Source: Acidobacteria subdivision 2 bacterium RH1 MAG20 (GTDB lineage: Bacteria > Acidobacteriota > Terriglobia > Terriglobales > Acidobacteriaceae). Taken from it: 61,337 nucleotides of DNA. Shown here one piece after another: positions 1-8,095 of this stretch. The DNA lies in assembly GCA_002197545.1 (NCBI GenBank), contig NFUO01000632.1:1-61337 (forward strand), read 5' to 3'. The position numbers and the translations under genes are program-made. The notes beneath the pieces are model-generated. The model ran no database searches, was not told where the DNA came from, and saw only the letters and a program-made list of their open reading frames with translations. How positions within the stretch are numbered: the stretch's first letter is position 1; every line of letters begins with the position of its first letter.

Positions 1-177
1 AGACTAGAGGTCAGGATGGAGTCGCTACTTCCTTTCCTGCAGGGGACTTGCACCCCCTACAACATGCCGGTTTATCCCGGCGCACAGCGCATAATCGCCA
101 ATGCGCTCATTGACAAGCGATGAGTGCCCTGCTCTGCGCAGTATGACAATGCATGCCTACCCGTGATACTGCGCGGT
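1..177. other. Left edge, no gene supported
   Basis: No reading frame here has a convincing start, ribosome binding site or recognisable domain. It is the region downstream of the reductase gene, which ends at 178 on the minus strand, and may hold the end of a gene cut by the window edge. Confidence 0.4.
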
Positions 178-1257
178 TCAGGAGAGCGCGGGATAGCTTG
201 TGTAGCCGGCAGCGCCTCCTCCGTAGAAAGTCGTTGGGTCCGGTTCATTCAGAGCGGCTCCGAGTTGCAGCCGGTTTGGTAGATCTGGGTTCGCTAGAAA
301 GGCGCGGGCGTATGCGACAGCGTCGGCATGCCCGGTCCGTAATGCTTCCTCTCCCCTGAGCCCGTCATATCCGCCGTTCACGACGTAGAGACCTTTCCAA
401 AGCGTTCTCAGGTGAGCCGACAAGGCGAGATCGTCCCCGCTGCTTCCTTTGCTGTCCTGCGCCCTTTCAACGACGTGGAGGTACCCGAGCCCATAGTCGT
501 TGAGTTTTGCAACCGTGACGGAGAAGGTGTCGAGTGGGTTATCGTCCCTCATGTCGTTAAAATCAACCGTCGGAGAGATTCGAACACCCACCTGCTTGCT
601 GTCCCAGACTTTCAGGACTCGTTCAACTGTTTCAGTCAGAAAGCGGACCCGATTCGGCGCATTCCCTCCGTATTCGTCGGTTCTATGATTCGATCCTGTT
701 CGGAGAAATTGATCGATCAAGTATCCATTCGCCGCATGAATCTCGACCCCGTCAAATCCGGCTTCTTTCGCGTTGCCGGCTGCTCGCCGATAATCAGCCA
801 AGGTTTCTTTGATCCCGCTAGCCGTCAAGGCAACCGGCTCCGAAACCTCTACCGAACCGGTGGCAATGAACGTCCGGCTATTGGCGCGGATTGCGGATGG
901 AGCAACGGGTTGCGCGTTGTTTGGCAACAAAGACGAATGAGAGATTCGGCCGACATGCCACAACTGAAGGAAGATTCGGCCTCCACTCTTGTGAACGGAT
1001 TCCACGATTCTGCTCCACGCTTGCACCTGTTCGGGGGAATGAATCCCTGGAGTATTGATGTAGCCTTTGCCCATGGGCGAGATTTGCGTCGCCTCGGTGA
1101 CGATGAGTCCGGACGAAGCGCGCTGCGAGTAATAAATCGCCGCGAGTTCGCCCGGCACGCCATCTGCGTGTGCGCGGATGCGCGTCATGGGTGCCATGAA
1201 GACGCGATTTGCCAGGACCAAAGATCCAAGCTGGACGGGCTCGAAGAGAGTAGCCAT
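178..1257 (-). CDS. Old Yellow Enzyme family alkene reductase (NADH:flavin oxidoreductase)
   Basis: This is a FMN-dependent (beta/alpha)8-barrel ene-reductase expected to reduce activated C=C bonds or nitro compounds with NAD(P)H in the cytosol. About 359 residues, the usual length. Family signatures are QLWHVGRISH near residue 98, HAANGYLIDQFL near 174 (the Tyr is the usual proton donor) and RTDEYGG near 192. The start at 1257 is chosen because an AGGAG lies seven bases upstream; an earlier in-frame start adds 31 residues without homology. It is the second gene after the DoxX-like gene and the pair diverges from tetR, as in nemRA-type loci, so induction by electrophiles is likely (inference). 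Confidence 0.93.
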   Translation of the reverse strand: MATLFEPVQLGSLVLANRVFMAPMTRIRAHADGVPGELAAIYYSQRASSGLIVTEATQISPMGKGYINTPGIHSPEQVQAWSRIVESVHKSGGRIFLQLWHVGRISHSSLLPNNAQPVAPSAIRANSRTFIATGSVEVSEPVALTASGIKETLADYRRAAGNAKEAGFDGVEIHAANGYLIDQFLRTGSNHRTDEYGGNAPNRVRFLTETVERVLKVWDSKQVGVRISPTVDFNDMRDDNPLDTFSVTVAKLNDYGLGYLHVVERAQDSKGSSGDDLALSAHLRTLWKGLYVVNGGYDGLRGEEALRTGHADAVAYARAFLANPDLPNRLQLGAALNEPDPTTFYGGGAAGYTSYPALS

Positions 1258-1381
1258 TTTTGTGCTCCTGTTGTTCGACGACGTGGTGGGCTGGTGGCGA
1301 TAAGCCAGTGGTGAAGAACTCATATCAGGTTCGACCCGCCTGCTCGGCACTCTGACCGAATATGGTTGAGATCGAACTCTG

Positions 1382-1822
1382 TTATTGAGTCGTCATATCG
1401 CTAGTCTTCTCTGCTCTCCGCTCCTTCCAGACCGCAAATGCAGTGAGCAAGTCGAGGAGGAGAACGAGGCCGGGAATCACAGGTGCCTTTATACCGAGGG
1501 GAAGAACGCCAGCGGGCACCTGGGGCTGCAGTTGGATATAGATCGCTACTGCCATCTGAGAGACCAGGAGCAAACACGCGATCAGGAGAAGTTGACCTTT
1601 GCGTTTTGCGGTCAACGATTTTCGAAGCCATGGCAATAAGAACAGGACGCCGGTAACCATTTCCGACAGTTTGCCCGCCAGAATCGCCACGTGAGGCAGA
1701 TGACCCTGCTGGATCTGGACATCAAACCATCCACGGAAGGGCTGGAAGAATTTGAGAAATCCGAACATGAACATCAGAATTCCGAGAAACAGCGATAGGG
1801 GTTTGATGAAACGACGAGACAT
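1382..1822 (-). CDS. DoxX-like four-helix membrane protein
   Basis: A 146-residue protein with about four hydrophobic helices: residues 8-25, 45-65, 78-98 and 112-132. The first helix is followed by FGFLKFFQPFRGWF, as in DoxX/SURF4-like proteins. It probably sits in the inner membrane and often accompanies redox-stress genes; its biochemical role is unknown. It is the first gene of a two-gene unit with the ene-reductase and starts about 140 bp from two palindromes that look like TetR operators. Two other DoxX-type genes occur in this window (9335-9805 and 13092-13523). Confidence 0.75.
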   Translation of the reverse strand: MSRRFIKPLSLFLGILMFMFGFLKFFQPFRGWFDVQIQQGHLPHVAILAGKLSEMVTGVLFLLPWLRKSLTAKRKGQLLLIACLLLVSQMAVAIYIQLQPQVPAGVLPLGIKAPVIPGLVLLLDLLTAFAVWKERRAEKTSDMTTQ

Positions 1823-1837
1823 TCACTTCTCCACTTA

Positions 1838-1877
1838 TTTCAAAATTGTTCAGCTTCTTTCAAAATTGTTCAGCTTC
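1838..1877. repeat. Two perfect tandem copies of a 20-bp unit
   Basis: The unit containing CAAAATTGTTCAGCTT is repeated back to back at 1838-1857 and 1858-1877, just upstream of the DoxX-like start at 1822. It would lie in the 5' leader of that transcript. It could be a duplicated regulatory site or simple slippage. Confidence 0.8.
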
Positions 1878-1962
1878 CCAGTTCCAGGCTCCCGAGCCAT
1901 CTGTCGGAATTGGTGCCGATCTAGGTTTTAGTTCTCGGATCGAAAACGAGTGGAATCTCTGG

Positions 1963-1980
1963 AGACAGACAAGTATGTCT
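1963..1980. promoter_or_regulatory. Probable TetR operator, site 1
   Basis: An 18-bp imperfect palindrome, AGACAGACAAGTATGTCT. It has the same half-site as site 2 (AGACA...TGTCT) and lies between the divergent DoxX-like/ene-reductase unit and tetR. Binding by the adjacent regulator is inference. Confidence 0.65.
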
Positions 1981-1996
1981 TTAACATTAACAGTAT

Positions 1997-2014
1997 AGAC
2001 AGATGAGTCTGTCT
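1997..2014. promoter_or_regulatory. Probable TetR operator, site 2
   Basis: A perfect palindrome with 7-bp arms and a four-base centre: AGACAGA-N4-TCTGTCT. It overlaps an ATG at 2003 that could be read as the tetR start, which argues for a start further down at 2024. Together with site 1 it would let TetR control both divergent units. Confidence 0.7.
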
Positions 2015-2023
2015 TCTGTCAAG

Positions 2024-2587
2024 ATGAATTCGATGAGAACACGAAACAAACCCGATCCTCGACAAAGAATTCTGGAGGTAGCCGACCGCCTCTTCTACGC
2101 AGAGGGGGTCCGCGCGACCGGCACCGAGAAGATCATGTCCATCGCCGAAATCGCAAAGGCGACGTTTTATCGGCATTTCAAAAGCAAGGATGCCCTCGTA
2201 CTCGCGTACCTCGAAAACCGCGATCGAGCTCTTTGGGACTATCTTTCTCAGCCCACTCCCCCAAAGGAACTGCGTGAGGCTCTGACCAAATTCGAACAAA
2301 TGGCGAACTGGCCCGAAATAATCGGCTGCCCGTTCCTGCGGATCGCATCCGAATTCCCGGATACTGCCCACCCGTTCCATCGCCTGGCGATCCAACACCA
2401 GAACAAAATTGTTGACTATCTAACCGACCTGCTCGAGCCCTTCGCAATCGACAAAAGAGCGGCGGCAGCGGCGATACTTAGCGTCATCGATGGCGGCTTC
2501 TCCCTTCGGATGCTCTATGGGAATTCGAAGGTGGTTCCGATTCTCTCGCCCGCCGAGGCGGTACTCAAGAGTTTTCAGAACGCGTGA
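2024..2587 (+). CDS. TetR/AcrR family transcriptional regulator
   Basis: A 187-residue repressor with an N-terminal helix-turn-helix (RILEVADRLFYAEGVRATG then IAEIAKATFYRHFKSKDAL, residues about 15-60) and a helical ligand domain. It is divergent from the DoxX-like/ene-reductase genes with two palindromes between them, so it probably represses that unit and itself. An ATG at 2003 is in frame but lies inside an operator palindrome, so 2024 (or 2033) is preferred. The inducer is unknown; an electrophile is a reasonable guess from the neighbours. Confidence 0.9.
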   Translation: MNSMRTRNKPDPRQRILEVADRLFYAEGVRATGTEKIMSIAEIAKATFYRHFKSKDALVLAYLENRDRALWDYLSQPTPPKELREALTKFEQMANWPEIIGCPFLRIASEFPDTAHPFHRLAIQHQNKIVDYLTDLLEPFAIDKRAAAAAILSVIDGGFSLRMLYGNSKVVPILSPAEAVLKSFQNA

Positions 2588-2660
2588 ACTCAACCACCGT
2601 ATGGCCCGTTTGGTGCCAGACAACGAGCCCAAAGCTGCTCAAGAGGAGAAAGCATTGCTG

Positions 2661-3116
2661 ATGAAGAACCAGTTGCTCAAAGAGAACGCGCCGGTCGTTA
2701 CTCGCCCACGGAATGATATGAAAGGCAAGTCCTGGACGATTGGACTCACAAGCCTGTTTTTTATCTTGCTCCAGAGCGCATGTACAGCCTTCATGGCGCT
2801 CAGTGGTCTTCGACTTCTCATCGGAATCGGCTCTTTGGCCGCTGCGACAGCCGGTACGAATTTGCTCGCCTCGATTCATGGCGCGGCGATTCGTATCCCT
2901 ATGGAGATCTTCGCAATTGCCGGGTCAGTGATAAACCTCTACGCAATATGGCGGGTACGGTCGTTGCGCGCCCGGCCTTCCTCCCAATGGCGCTTTGCGC
3001 CGGTGAGTGCCGATAAAAGGCGCGCTGAGTCAATCCAGATAGCCATTGCCATTGTCACCCTGCTGTTGGTGGCGATTGAATGGACGTTCCACATCTATTT
3101 GCACCATTCCATCTAG
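2661..3116 (+). CDS. Small multi-pass membrane protein of unknown function
   Basis: About 151 residues, with hydrophobic helices near residues 28-50, 55-75, 82-100 and 130-148 and a basic loop (RVRSLRARPSSQWR) between the last two. I do not recognise a family. The start is placed at 2661 because AAGAGGAGAA lies about 11 bases upstream; 2601 is an in-frame alternative. It follows tetR on the same strand and may be co-transcribed with it. Confidence 0.6.
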   Translation: MKNQLLKENAPVVTRPRNDMKGKSWTIGLTSLFFILLQSACTAFMALSGLRLLIGIGSLAAATAGTNLLASIHGAAIRIPMEIFAIAGSVINLYAIWRVRSLRARPSSQWRFAPVSADKRRAESIQIAIAIVTLLLVAIEWTFHIYLHHSI

Positions 3117-3258
3117 CCAGCATCCTCGCTGGGGTGGGCCGGCTCGCTCCACATCTCTTCGGATAGACTTGCGTTCAAACGCTTGCTGACTCCGCGATGA
3201 TGCGCAATGTCGCGAATACTGTGATGCTGCGATCAAATGTCCATTGGATTTTCGATGG

Positions 3259-3990
3259 TTAGATTTGCGCCATACCTCCATCAACGCAGAGTTCGCTACC
3301 GTTTACGAAGGTAGAATCGTCGGAGGCAAGAAACAGAGCCGCCGTCGCGATCTCTTCCGGATGTCCCAATTCCTTACGAGGAATTCCTGACAGGAAGTAC
3401 TCCTTCGCCTCTGCAGGCAGATTCGCAAGTGCGTTGGTAGCGATCGGTCCCGGGCTGAGCACGTTCACCCGAATCCTGCGTTCTGCCAGTTCCACAGCCC
3501 ATGATCGCGCGAAGGACCGTAGCGCCGCCTTGCTTCCCGCATAGACGCTCAGTCCTGGCATACCCTTGAGGTGAGCAATCGATCCGTTCATGATGATCGA
3601 TCCACCATTCCGCATCAGGGGCAACGCCTTCTGCACCGTAAAGAGCGTGCCGCGGCTATTCAGGGAAAACAGACTGTCGAACTGTTCTTCTGTGATCTCT
3701 CCCAAAGGCGCGCGACCCCCATGACCGGCGCTGGCAAACATCACATCGATATGGCCTTTCTCCCGCTTGACCGCCCCGTAGAGCTTGTCAAGATCGGTCA
3801 GCTTCGCAGAATCGGCCTGCACTCCGGTCACATTCCGTCCAATGGCTTTGACCGCATCATCCAGATTCTCTTGCTTGCGCCCCGTGATGAAAACATACGC
3901 GCCCTCTTCGACAAACAACTTTGCTGATGCCAGCGCCATTCCAGAGGTTCCTCCGGTGACCACCGCCACTTTACCGTCCAACTTGCCCAT
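3259..3990 (-). CDS. SDR family NAD(P)-dependent oxidoreductase
   Basis: A classical short-chain dehydrogenase of 243 residues. The Rossmann start is VVTGGTSGMA (Met-Ala in place of the usual Ile-Gly), followed by the ASAG motif, the catalytic Asn in SLNSRG, the Ser in NGSIAH and YAGSK (Tyr and Lys). The end, FVNGSELCVDGGMAQI, is typical. The substrate cannot be told. The start at 3990 has GGGAG seven bases upstream. Its transcript would start about 95 bp upstream at a TGTAACCTTT-type element, which ties it to the stress regulon proposed for this island. Confidence 0.92.
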   Translation of the reverse strand: MGKLDGKVAVVTGGTSGMALASAKLFVEEGAYVFITGRKQENLDDAVKAIGRNVTGVQADSAKLTDLDKLYGAVKREKGHIDVMFASAGHGGRAPLGEITEEQFDSLFSLNSRGTLFTVQKALPLMRNGGSIIMNGSIAHLKGMPGLSVYAGSKAALRSFARSWAVELAERRIRVNVLSPGPIATNALANLPAEAKEYFLSGIPRKELGHPEEIATAALFLASDDSTFVNGSELCVDGGMAQI

Positions 3991-4092
3991 GACCACACTC
4001 CCTTTTTGTCGGAACTATTGGAAACAAATCGCTCATCGTACGAGCGGTCGACGCGAATGACCGTCGTGTACGCGGTGCATCGCAGCAAATCA

Positions 4093-4119
4093 GACAGCCG
4101 AGGCTCGCGAAAGGTTACA
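4093..4119 (-). promoter_or_regulatory. Candidate ECF-sigma promoter of the SDR gene (P3)
   Basis: On the minus strand TGTAACCTTTCGCGAG is followed by TGTC 17 bases after TGTAAC (16 in most sister sites). The first ten bases equal those of the sites before the DipZ-like and peroxiredoxin genes. The predicted leader to the start at 3990 is about 95 bases. Confidence 0.55.
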
Positions 4120-4398
4120 GGATGTTGGAAGAGAAGTGGCTCTTCTCCGAAAGATCTCTTTTCCATGAGGAATAGGGCGATAGGGCCTATCACTCCGACG
4201 CTTGATCCGTAGGTTTTCGGTAAGAGCAGCGAGTGAAATGCGAAGCCTCCTCTCTGGCAAAGGACTTGCCGGTCGGCTCACCCGACATGACTCAATTGGC
4301 CGGGCAGACAGCGGTTGTTCGACTCCTGCGCTTTACAAATGGTTACAGGCAAGCGACCGGAATGGACGAATAACGCCCAACGAATCGTTGAATGGATC

Positions 4399-4430
4399 AT
4401 TCGGGGCGGTGTATTAAATCCGCCCCGAAT
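4399..4430. terminator. Perfect hairpin after the beta-propeller gene
   Basis: Arms ATTCGGGGCGG and CCGCCCCGAAT (11 bp) around a 10-base loop, 17 bases after the stop at 4447. No T-run follows on either strand, so it may act as a stabilising 3' hairpin or a weak terminator. Confidence 0.5.
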
Positions 4431-4446
4431 AATGTTGGGAGGTTAA

Positions 4447-5583
4447 TTAGAGCGCGGCGATGCCATTGAAACCGACCGTCTTCGGCAGGCCTTCAATATC
4501 TCCAAGCTGGTTGAGTCTTCCATCAGAATTGATGGTATAGACGCCGATAGCTCCTGATCCGGATAGAAGATTGAACAAGTATTTACCGTCGCCACTGACT
4601 GTCATATCGAGATTGTTCGCGCCGTCAGGAAGCGTGCTAAGAATCGTTCCGCCGATAGGTGTCAGCGTTCCATTTTTCGCAACGGAGAAGCCAGCTACTG
4701 TGAATGTGCCCGCATTATCGACATAGGCCCACTTTCCGTCAGGCGTAATGGCGTTCCAGCAGTTGCCATTTCCATAGGTAGGAAGACTTTGACTGATTGC
4801 GCTGAGCGTGCCATTTGAGTTGATTGTGTACGAGGAGATGCTCGAGGTATCGGTTCCGTTGTTAGGCTGATTCTCTGAGATGATGAGCTGACCACTCGGC
4901 GTGAAGACTGTGGCAAAGACTCCTGGCGCGACACTCTTGGTCGTCACAACCGTGCCGAGGGTGCCATCGGGATGGATTGGAAATACATCAATACTGTTGG
5001 AGGCTTTCTCGATAGCCACAAGCCATTGGCCATTGGGGCTCACGGAGATGGACGAAGCTCCTGAGTTCGTTCCAGTCAGAAATACCTTCGCATTGTGAAC
5101 TTCATGGAGTCTCCCAAGTCCGTCCGCCTTGAATACATCCACTGCGCCTGCTCCACCGGCATCGAGAACGTAGACGGTATTGTTGTGTTCGGTCACAGCG
5201 ATTGGAAAAGCGCCCCCGGAAGATTCGTTGTCGACAAGCACAGGAATACCTCCCAGGAGATGAAAGCTTGAGACGGTTCCACTGGCAGAGTTTACGGCAA
5301 ACAGAAGATTGTGATCTCCGCTCAGCGTCAGTGCTCCCTGGGACTGGAGCGGGTCAGTTGTTCCGCCGCTTCCGCGTCCGTCGGTAGCCGTTCGAGCCTT
5401 AAGTACATACTGTCCTCCGTTGTAGGTGCGTTGATAGGTAAGGACTTCGTTCTTGGTATTGTCATTCGTCATGACGAAGACCGAGCTTCCGTTGCCTTGG
5501 AAGATATCGGCTGCGAATGTGGGAGTGGCGAAAGCTCCGATAGAGAGCGCGATGGTCAAGAGACCGGGGACTGACTTGAGCAT
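4447..5583 (-). CDS. Secreted beta-propeller protein, lactonase-like (YVTN/PgL type)
   Basis: A 378-residue protein with a clear signal peptide (MLKSVPGLLTIALSIGAFATPTFAA), then repeated blades with SPNGQWL, TPSGQL, TPDGKWAYV and SGDGKYLFNL motifs. These mark a seven-bladed propeller of the 6-phosphogluconolactonase/YVTN family. Exported to the periplasm, it may be a binding or scaffold protein; lactonase activity is not shown. The start at 5583 has AGGAG seven bases upstream. A TGTAACCTTT element about 110 bp upstream suggests stress-regulon membership, though its -10 match is weak. Confidence 0.85.
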   Translation of the reverse strand: MLKSVPGLLTIALSIGAFATPTFAADIFQGNGSSVFVMTNDNTKNEVLTYQRTYNGGQYVLKARTATDGRGSGGTTDPLQSQGALTLSGDHNLLFAVNSASGTVSSFHLLGGIPVLVDNESSGGAFPIAVTEHNNTVYVLDAGGAGAVDVFKADGLGRLHEVHNAKVFLTGTNSGASSISVSPNGQWLVAIEKASNSIDVFPIHPDGTLGTVVTTKSVAPGVFATVFTPSGQLIISENQPNNGTDTSSISSYTINSNGTLSAISQSLPTYGNGNCWNAITPDGKWAYVDNAGTFTVAGFSVAKNGTLTPIGGTILSTLPDGANNLDMTVSGDGKYLFNLLSGSGAIGVYTINSDGRLNQLGDIEGLPKTVGFNGIAAL

Positions 5584-5687
5584 TGTGTGACTCCTTTGAG
5601 GGACACCAGTTTGCGCAATGGAGTCTCCGGCGCTTGCAGCTTGCGACAAGCATCGAAAGAATTCCATGAATCTTTGCGCGAGTGTAG

Positions 5688-5713
5688 GAACTACGAGCGC
5701 CACAAAGGTTACA
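5688..5713 (-). promoter_or_regulatory. Candidate ECF-sigma promoter of the beta-propeller gene (P1)
   Basis: On the minus strand TGTAACCTTT is followed 16 bases after TGTAAC by GTTC, where stronger sites have TGTC. The -35 decamer is identical to P2, P3 and P7 but the -10 is poor, so this is one of the weaker sites. Confidence 0.45.
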
Positions 5714-6195
5714 AAAAAAACAGGTGTGAACTCATTGCTAGAAGACAAAGAATATTTTCAGAAACCGGCTCACTTCTTGACGCGTGAAGCGTCTTCTCTG
5801 CGCACTTCAAAGGAGGCTACCGATTCGTACAATTGCGTTTCGAGCGCGTTGATCTGCTTGCTCAAATCGACGGGGGTAGAGTTCAATCTCCCCGATGCTC
5901 CCGCATGATCTAGTCCGTTAGCGAGGACGATGGCAACTCGTTTCAATTCGATTGGAACGAGTCCGGACCCTTGTAGCTCCTTCGTAATGACGGGTTGTTC
6001 GTCGAAGGCGCTGACGGTATCGAAGGAGGCAATTTTCTTCGGGATCGGAATCGGGACGACAGCGTACCCTATTAGCTAGGAGTGCTCCCCTACAACGTGT
6101 CGCGAACGGCAAATAACAGCACAAACGCCATACCCGAAAGTCAAGCACCTTCCTCGCCGGAGCTGACGCTCTAGCGTGAGCCAAGCATGGGGTTC

Positions 6196-6221
6196 TGTAA
6201 CCTTTCCCGCGCATATTTGTC
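6196..6221 (+). promoter_or_regulatory. Candidate ECF-sigma promoter of the DipZ-like/msrB unit (P2)
   Basis: TGTAACCTTTCC, then TGTC exactly 16 bases after TGTAAC. The twelve-base -35 block and the TTTGTC at the same spacing are shared with the peroxiredoxin promoter (P7). The predicted transcription start is about 45 bp before the GTG at 6274. Confidence 0.7.
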
Positions 6222-6273
6222 ACAGTATCCGTGACGGGCGAGAAATGACGGTCCTGATGCGACGGAGAGTCCT

Positions 6274-7362
6274 GTGCTTATCGTTCCCTGTTGGAAGACA
6301 ATCAAAAGTCTTGCTATCGTGGCCGTGCTTACGGCCCTGAGTCCGGTCGGAAGCTGCGGCCCTTTAGCGCTGGCACAAGAGCCTTCGAGCATTGTAGGGA
6401 GTTCCCCACTCTACGGCGCGCTTCCCGGCGCCACGGGCTGGATCAACTCCGGGCCTTTGTCCGCGAAGGACCTGAAGGGTAAGGTCGTTCTCGTCGACTT
6501 TTGGGACTACTCCTGCATCAACTGCATCCGGGCCATTCCTTATGTTCGCGCTTGGGCGGACAAGTACAAGGACAGCGGCCTTGTCGTGATCGGAGTGCAT
6601 GCTCCTGAATTCGATGTGGAGAAACAGCTCCCGAACGTAGAAAAGGCGGTGCACAAATTCGGCATCACCTACCCGGTCGCGGTTGACAGCAACTACGCAA
6701 TTTGGAATGCCTTCCACAATCAATTCTGGCCCGCTCACTACTTCATCGATGTCAAGGGAAAGGTGCGTTATGAGCACTTTGGAGAAGGCGACTATAACCA
6801 ATCCGAACGCTGGATTCAGCAACTTCTCAAAGAGGCGAACGCAAAGCCGATGCCGTCCGGCCTTGTGGATATCCATGGGCAGGGCGCTCAGGCCGCCGCC
6901 GATTTGAGCGAGGTTCATTCTCCGGAAACCTATATCGGCTATGCCCGTGCGGAGAACTTCGCGTCGCCAGGTGGCATCAAGCGAGACGCGGCGCACCTCT
7001 ACGTAAAGCCGAATCATCTTCGACTCAACGAATGGGAATTGACCGGTCAATGGCTCGATCATAAGCAGGCTGCCGTGCTCCAGACTGCCGGAGGCAAGAT
7101 AGTTTTTCACTTTCATGCTCGTGATCTGCATCTGGTGCTTGGCCCGAGCATTGACGGTAAACCTGTTCGCTTCAAGGTCACGATCGACGGGCAGGCTCCG
7201 GAAGGAAATCACGGGGTCGATACAGATGCGGAAGGGAATGGTGTCGTGAGGGATGATCGCCTATATCAACTGATACGGCAAAGTGGGTCCGTAAAGGACC
7301 ACACCTTCGCGATTGAATTCGAGGACCCCGGCGTTCAAGCGTTTTCGTTTACGTTCGGCTAA
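6274..7362 (+). CDS. Exported thioredoxin-fold protein, DipZ C-terminal type
   Basis: A 362-residue periplasmic protein. After a hydrophobic N-terminus comes a TlpA/thioredoxin domain with the redox motif CINC in WDYSCINCIRA (near residues 84-90), the HAPEFDVEK segment and the WPAHYFID segment with cis-Pro. The C-terminal third (from SPETYIGYARAENF) matches the extra domain of DipZ-type proteins. It probably handles periplasmic disulfides. The start is the GTG at 6274 with GGAG six bases upstream. It is followed by msrB on the same strand and preceded by a strong TGTAAC-N16-TGTC element, so it belongs to the sigma-factor regulon proposed here. Confidence 0.88.
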   Translation: MLIVPCWKTIKSLAIVAVLTALSPVGSCGPLALAQEPSSIVGSSPLYGALPGATGWINSGPLSAKDLKGKVVLVDFWDYSCINCIRAIPYVRAWADKYKDSGLVVIGVHAPEFDVEKQLPNVEKAVHKFGITYPVAVDSNYAIWNAFHNQFWPAHYFIDVKGKVRYEHFGEGDYNQSERWIQQLLKEANAKPMPSGLVDIHGQGAQAAADLSEVHSPETYIGYARAENFASPGGIKRDAAHLYVKPNHLRLNEWELTGQWLDHKQAAVLQTAGGKIVFHFHARDLHLVLGPSIDGKPVRFKVTIDGQAPEGNHGVDTDAEGNGVVRDDRLYQLIRQSGSVKDHTFAIEFEDPGVQAFSFTFG

Positions 7363-7397
7363 AGCAATCCAGAAGATCAAAATGATTAGGGAACAGG

Positions 7398-7970
7398 ATG
7401 ACAGTAGAAACAAACTAGCCGGCGAGTGTTCCTCTTGGTTGGCGGCGGAGCAGTAGCCGCATATATTCTCAACCTCCGGCGCGGAACCGAGGTGGTGGAG
7501 GCAAAGTCAACTCTCCCTAAGGATGTGCAGATTGTCGCATTTTCCAACTCGGGCCAGCGAGAAGAAGTCGTTACCGTGCCGACCATTGTGAAAGCAGACG
7601 ACGAATGGAAACGGAAGCTTTCGGCGGCGCGTATGAGATCACACGTCAGGCTGGCACAGAGAGGCCGTACTCCGGCGAGTACTGGAATCTCCACGAGCGG
7701 GGCATCTACCGTTGTATCTGCTGCGACACACCCCTTTTTAGTTCCGATACTAAGTTTGAGTCGGGCACAGGATGGCCTAGCTTCTGGCAACCGATCGCCA
7801 AAGAGAACGTTCGTGAAAGCACAGATCTTTCATTGGGCATGGAGCGGACCGAGGTTTTGTGTGCGCGCTGCAATGCGCATCTTGGACACGTGTTCGATGA
7901 CGGCCCGCGGCCGACTGGATTGCGCTACTGCATGAACTCCGTAGCTCTCAAATTCACGAGGCTTTCATAG
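7398..7970 (+). pseudogene. msrB: Peptide methionine-R-sulfoxide reductase, reading frame broken twice
   Basis: The C-terminal part (from 7605) has all MsrB hallmarks: zinc pairs in CICC and [21 protein letters not shown] and the catalytic Cys in RYCMNS. The upstream part, [16 protein letters not shown], lies in another frame (7426-7620), which also encodes TSRRVFLLVGGGAVAAYIL, a twin-arginine or membrane-anchor signal. The ATG at 7398, with AGGGA upstream, is back in the first frame. Thus one shift near 7405-7417 and an opposite shift near 7620 are needed to make one protein. A shorter cytosolic protein could start at ATG 7605 but would lack the first strand of the fold. Either the gene is decaying or the assembly has two indels. 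Confidence 0.85.
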
Positions 7971-7981
7971 TAGCGAACAGT

Positions 7982-8026
7982 CTGCGAGAATCCATGCCGA
8001 GAAGCCGTTAGCATGGACTCTCGCAG
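7982..8026. terminator. Strong hairpin after msrB
   Basis: 16-base arms, CTGCGAGAaTCCATGC and GCATGGAcTCTCGCAG, pair with one mismatch around a 13-base loop. The hairpin lies between the convergent msrB and CHY genes and is probably a bidirectional 3' end signal; no T-run is present. Confidence 0.6.
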
Positions 8027-8095
8027 AGGCGGACCCGCTCGCCGAACTCGATTCATGGCTTTGCGGCATTGCAGGGCATCCGTTCTCGAATGCGT

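Larger units (their letters stand above)
3991..4446. other. Intergenic region holding a promoter and a hairpin
   Basis: Between two minus-strand genes. It contains the proposed ECF-type promoter of the SDR gene (4093-4119) and an 11-bp perfect inverted repeat (4399-4430) just after the beta-propeller gene. No coding sequence is supported. Confidence 0.6.
5584..6273. other. Divergent intergenic region with two candidate ECF promoters
   Basis: 690 bp between the minus-strand beta-propeller gene and the plus-strand DipZ-like gene. It holds the P1 element (5688-5713, minus) and the P2 element (6196-6221, plus). The small frames in it lack start signals and recognisable domains; nothing else is seen. 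Confidence 0.6.

Noticed and set aside
412..1314. 300-codon frame on the plus strand
   Set aside because: It is the antisense of the ene-reductase gene, which has clear family motifs and a ribosome binding site.
4325..4350. A further TGTAACC on the minus strand near 4347
   Set aside because: No NNTC at 16-17 bases, and the next gene start is over 300 bp away beyond another element.
7398..7970. Programmed frameshifting as the explanation for msrB
   Set aside because: No slippery sequence or downstream structure is evident at either shift, and two opposite events would be required.
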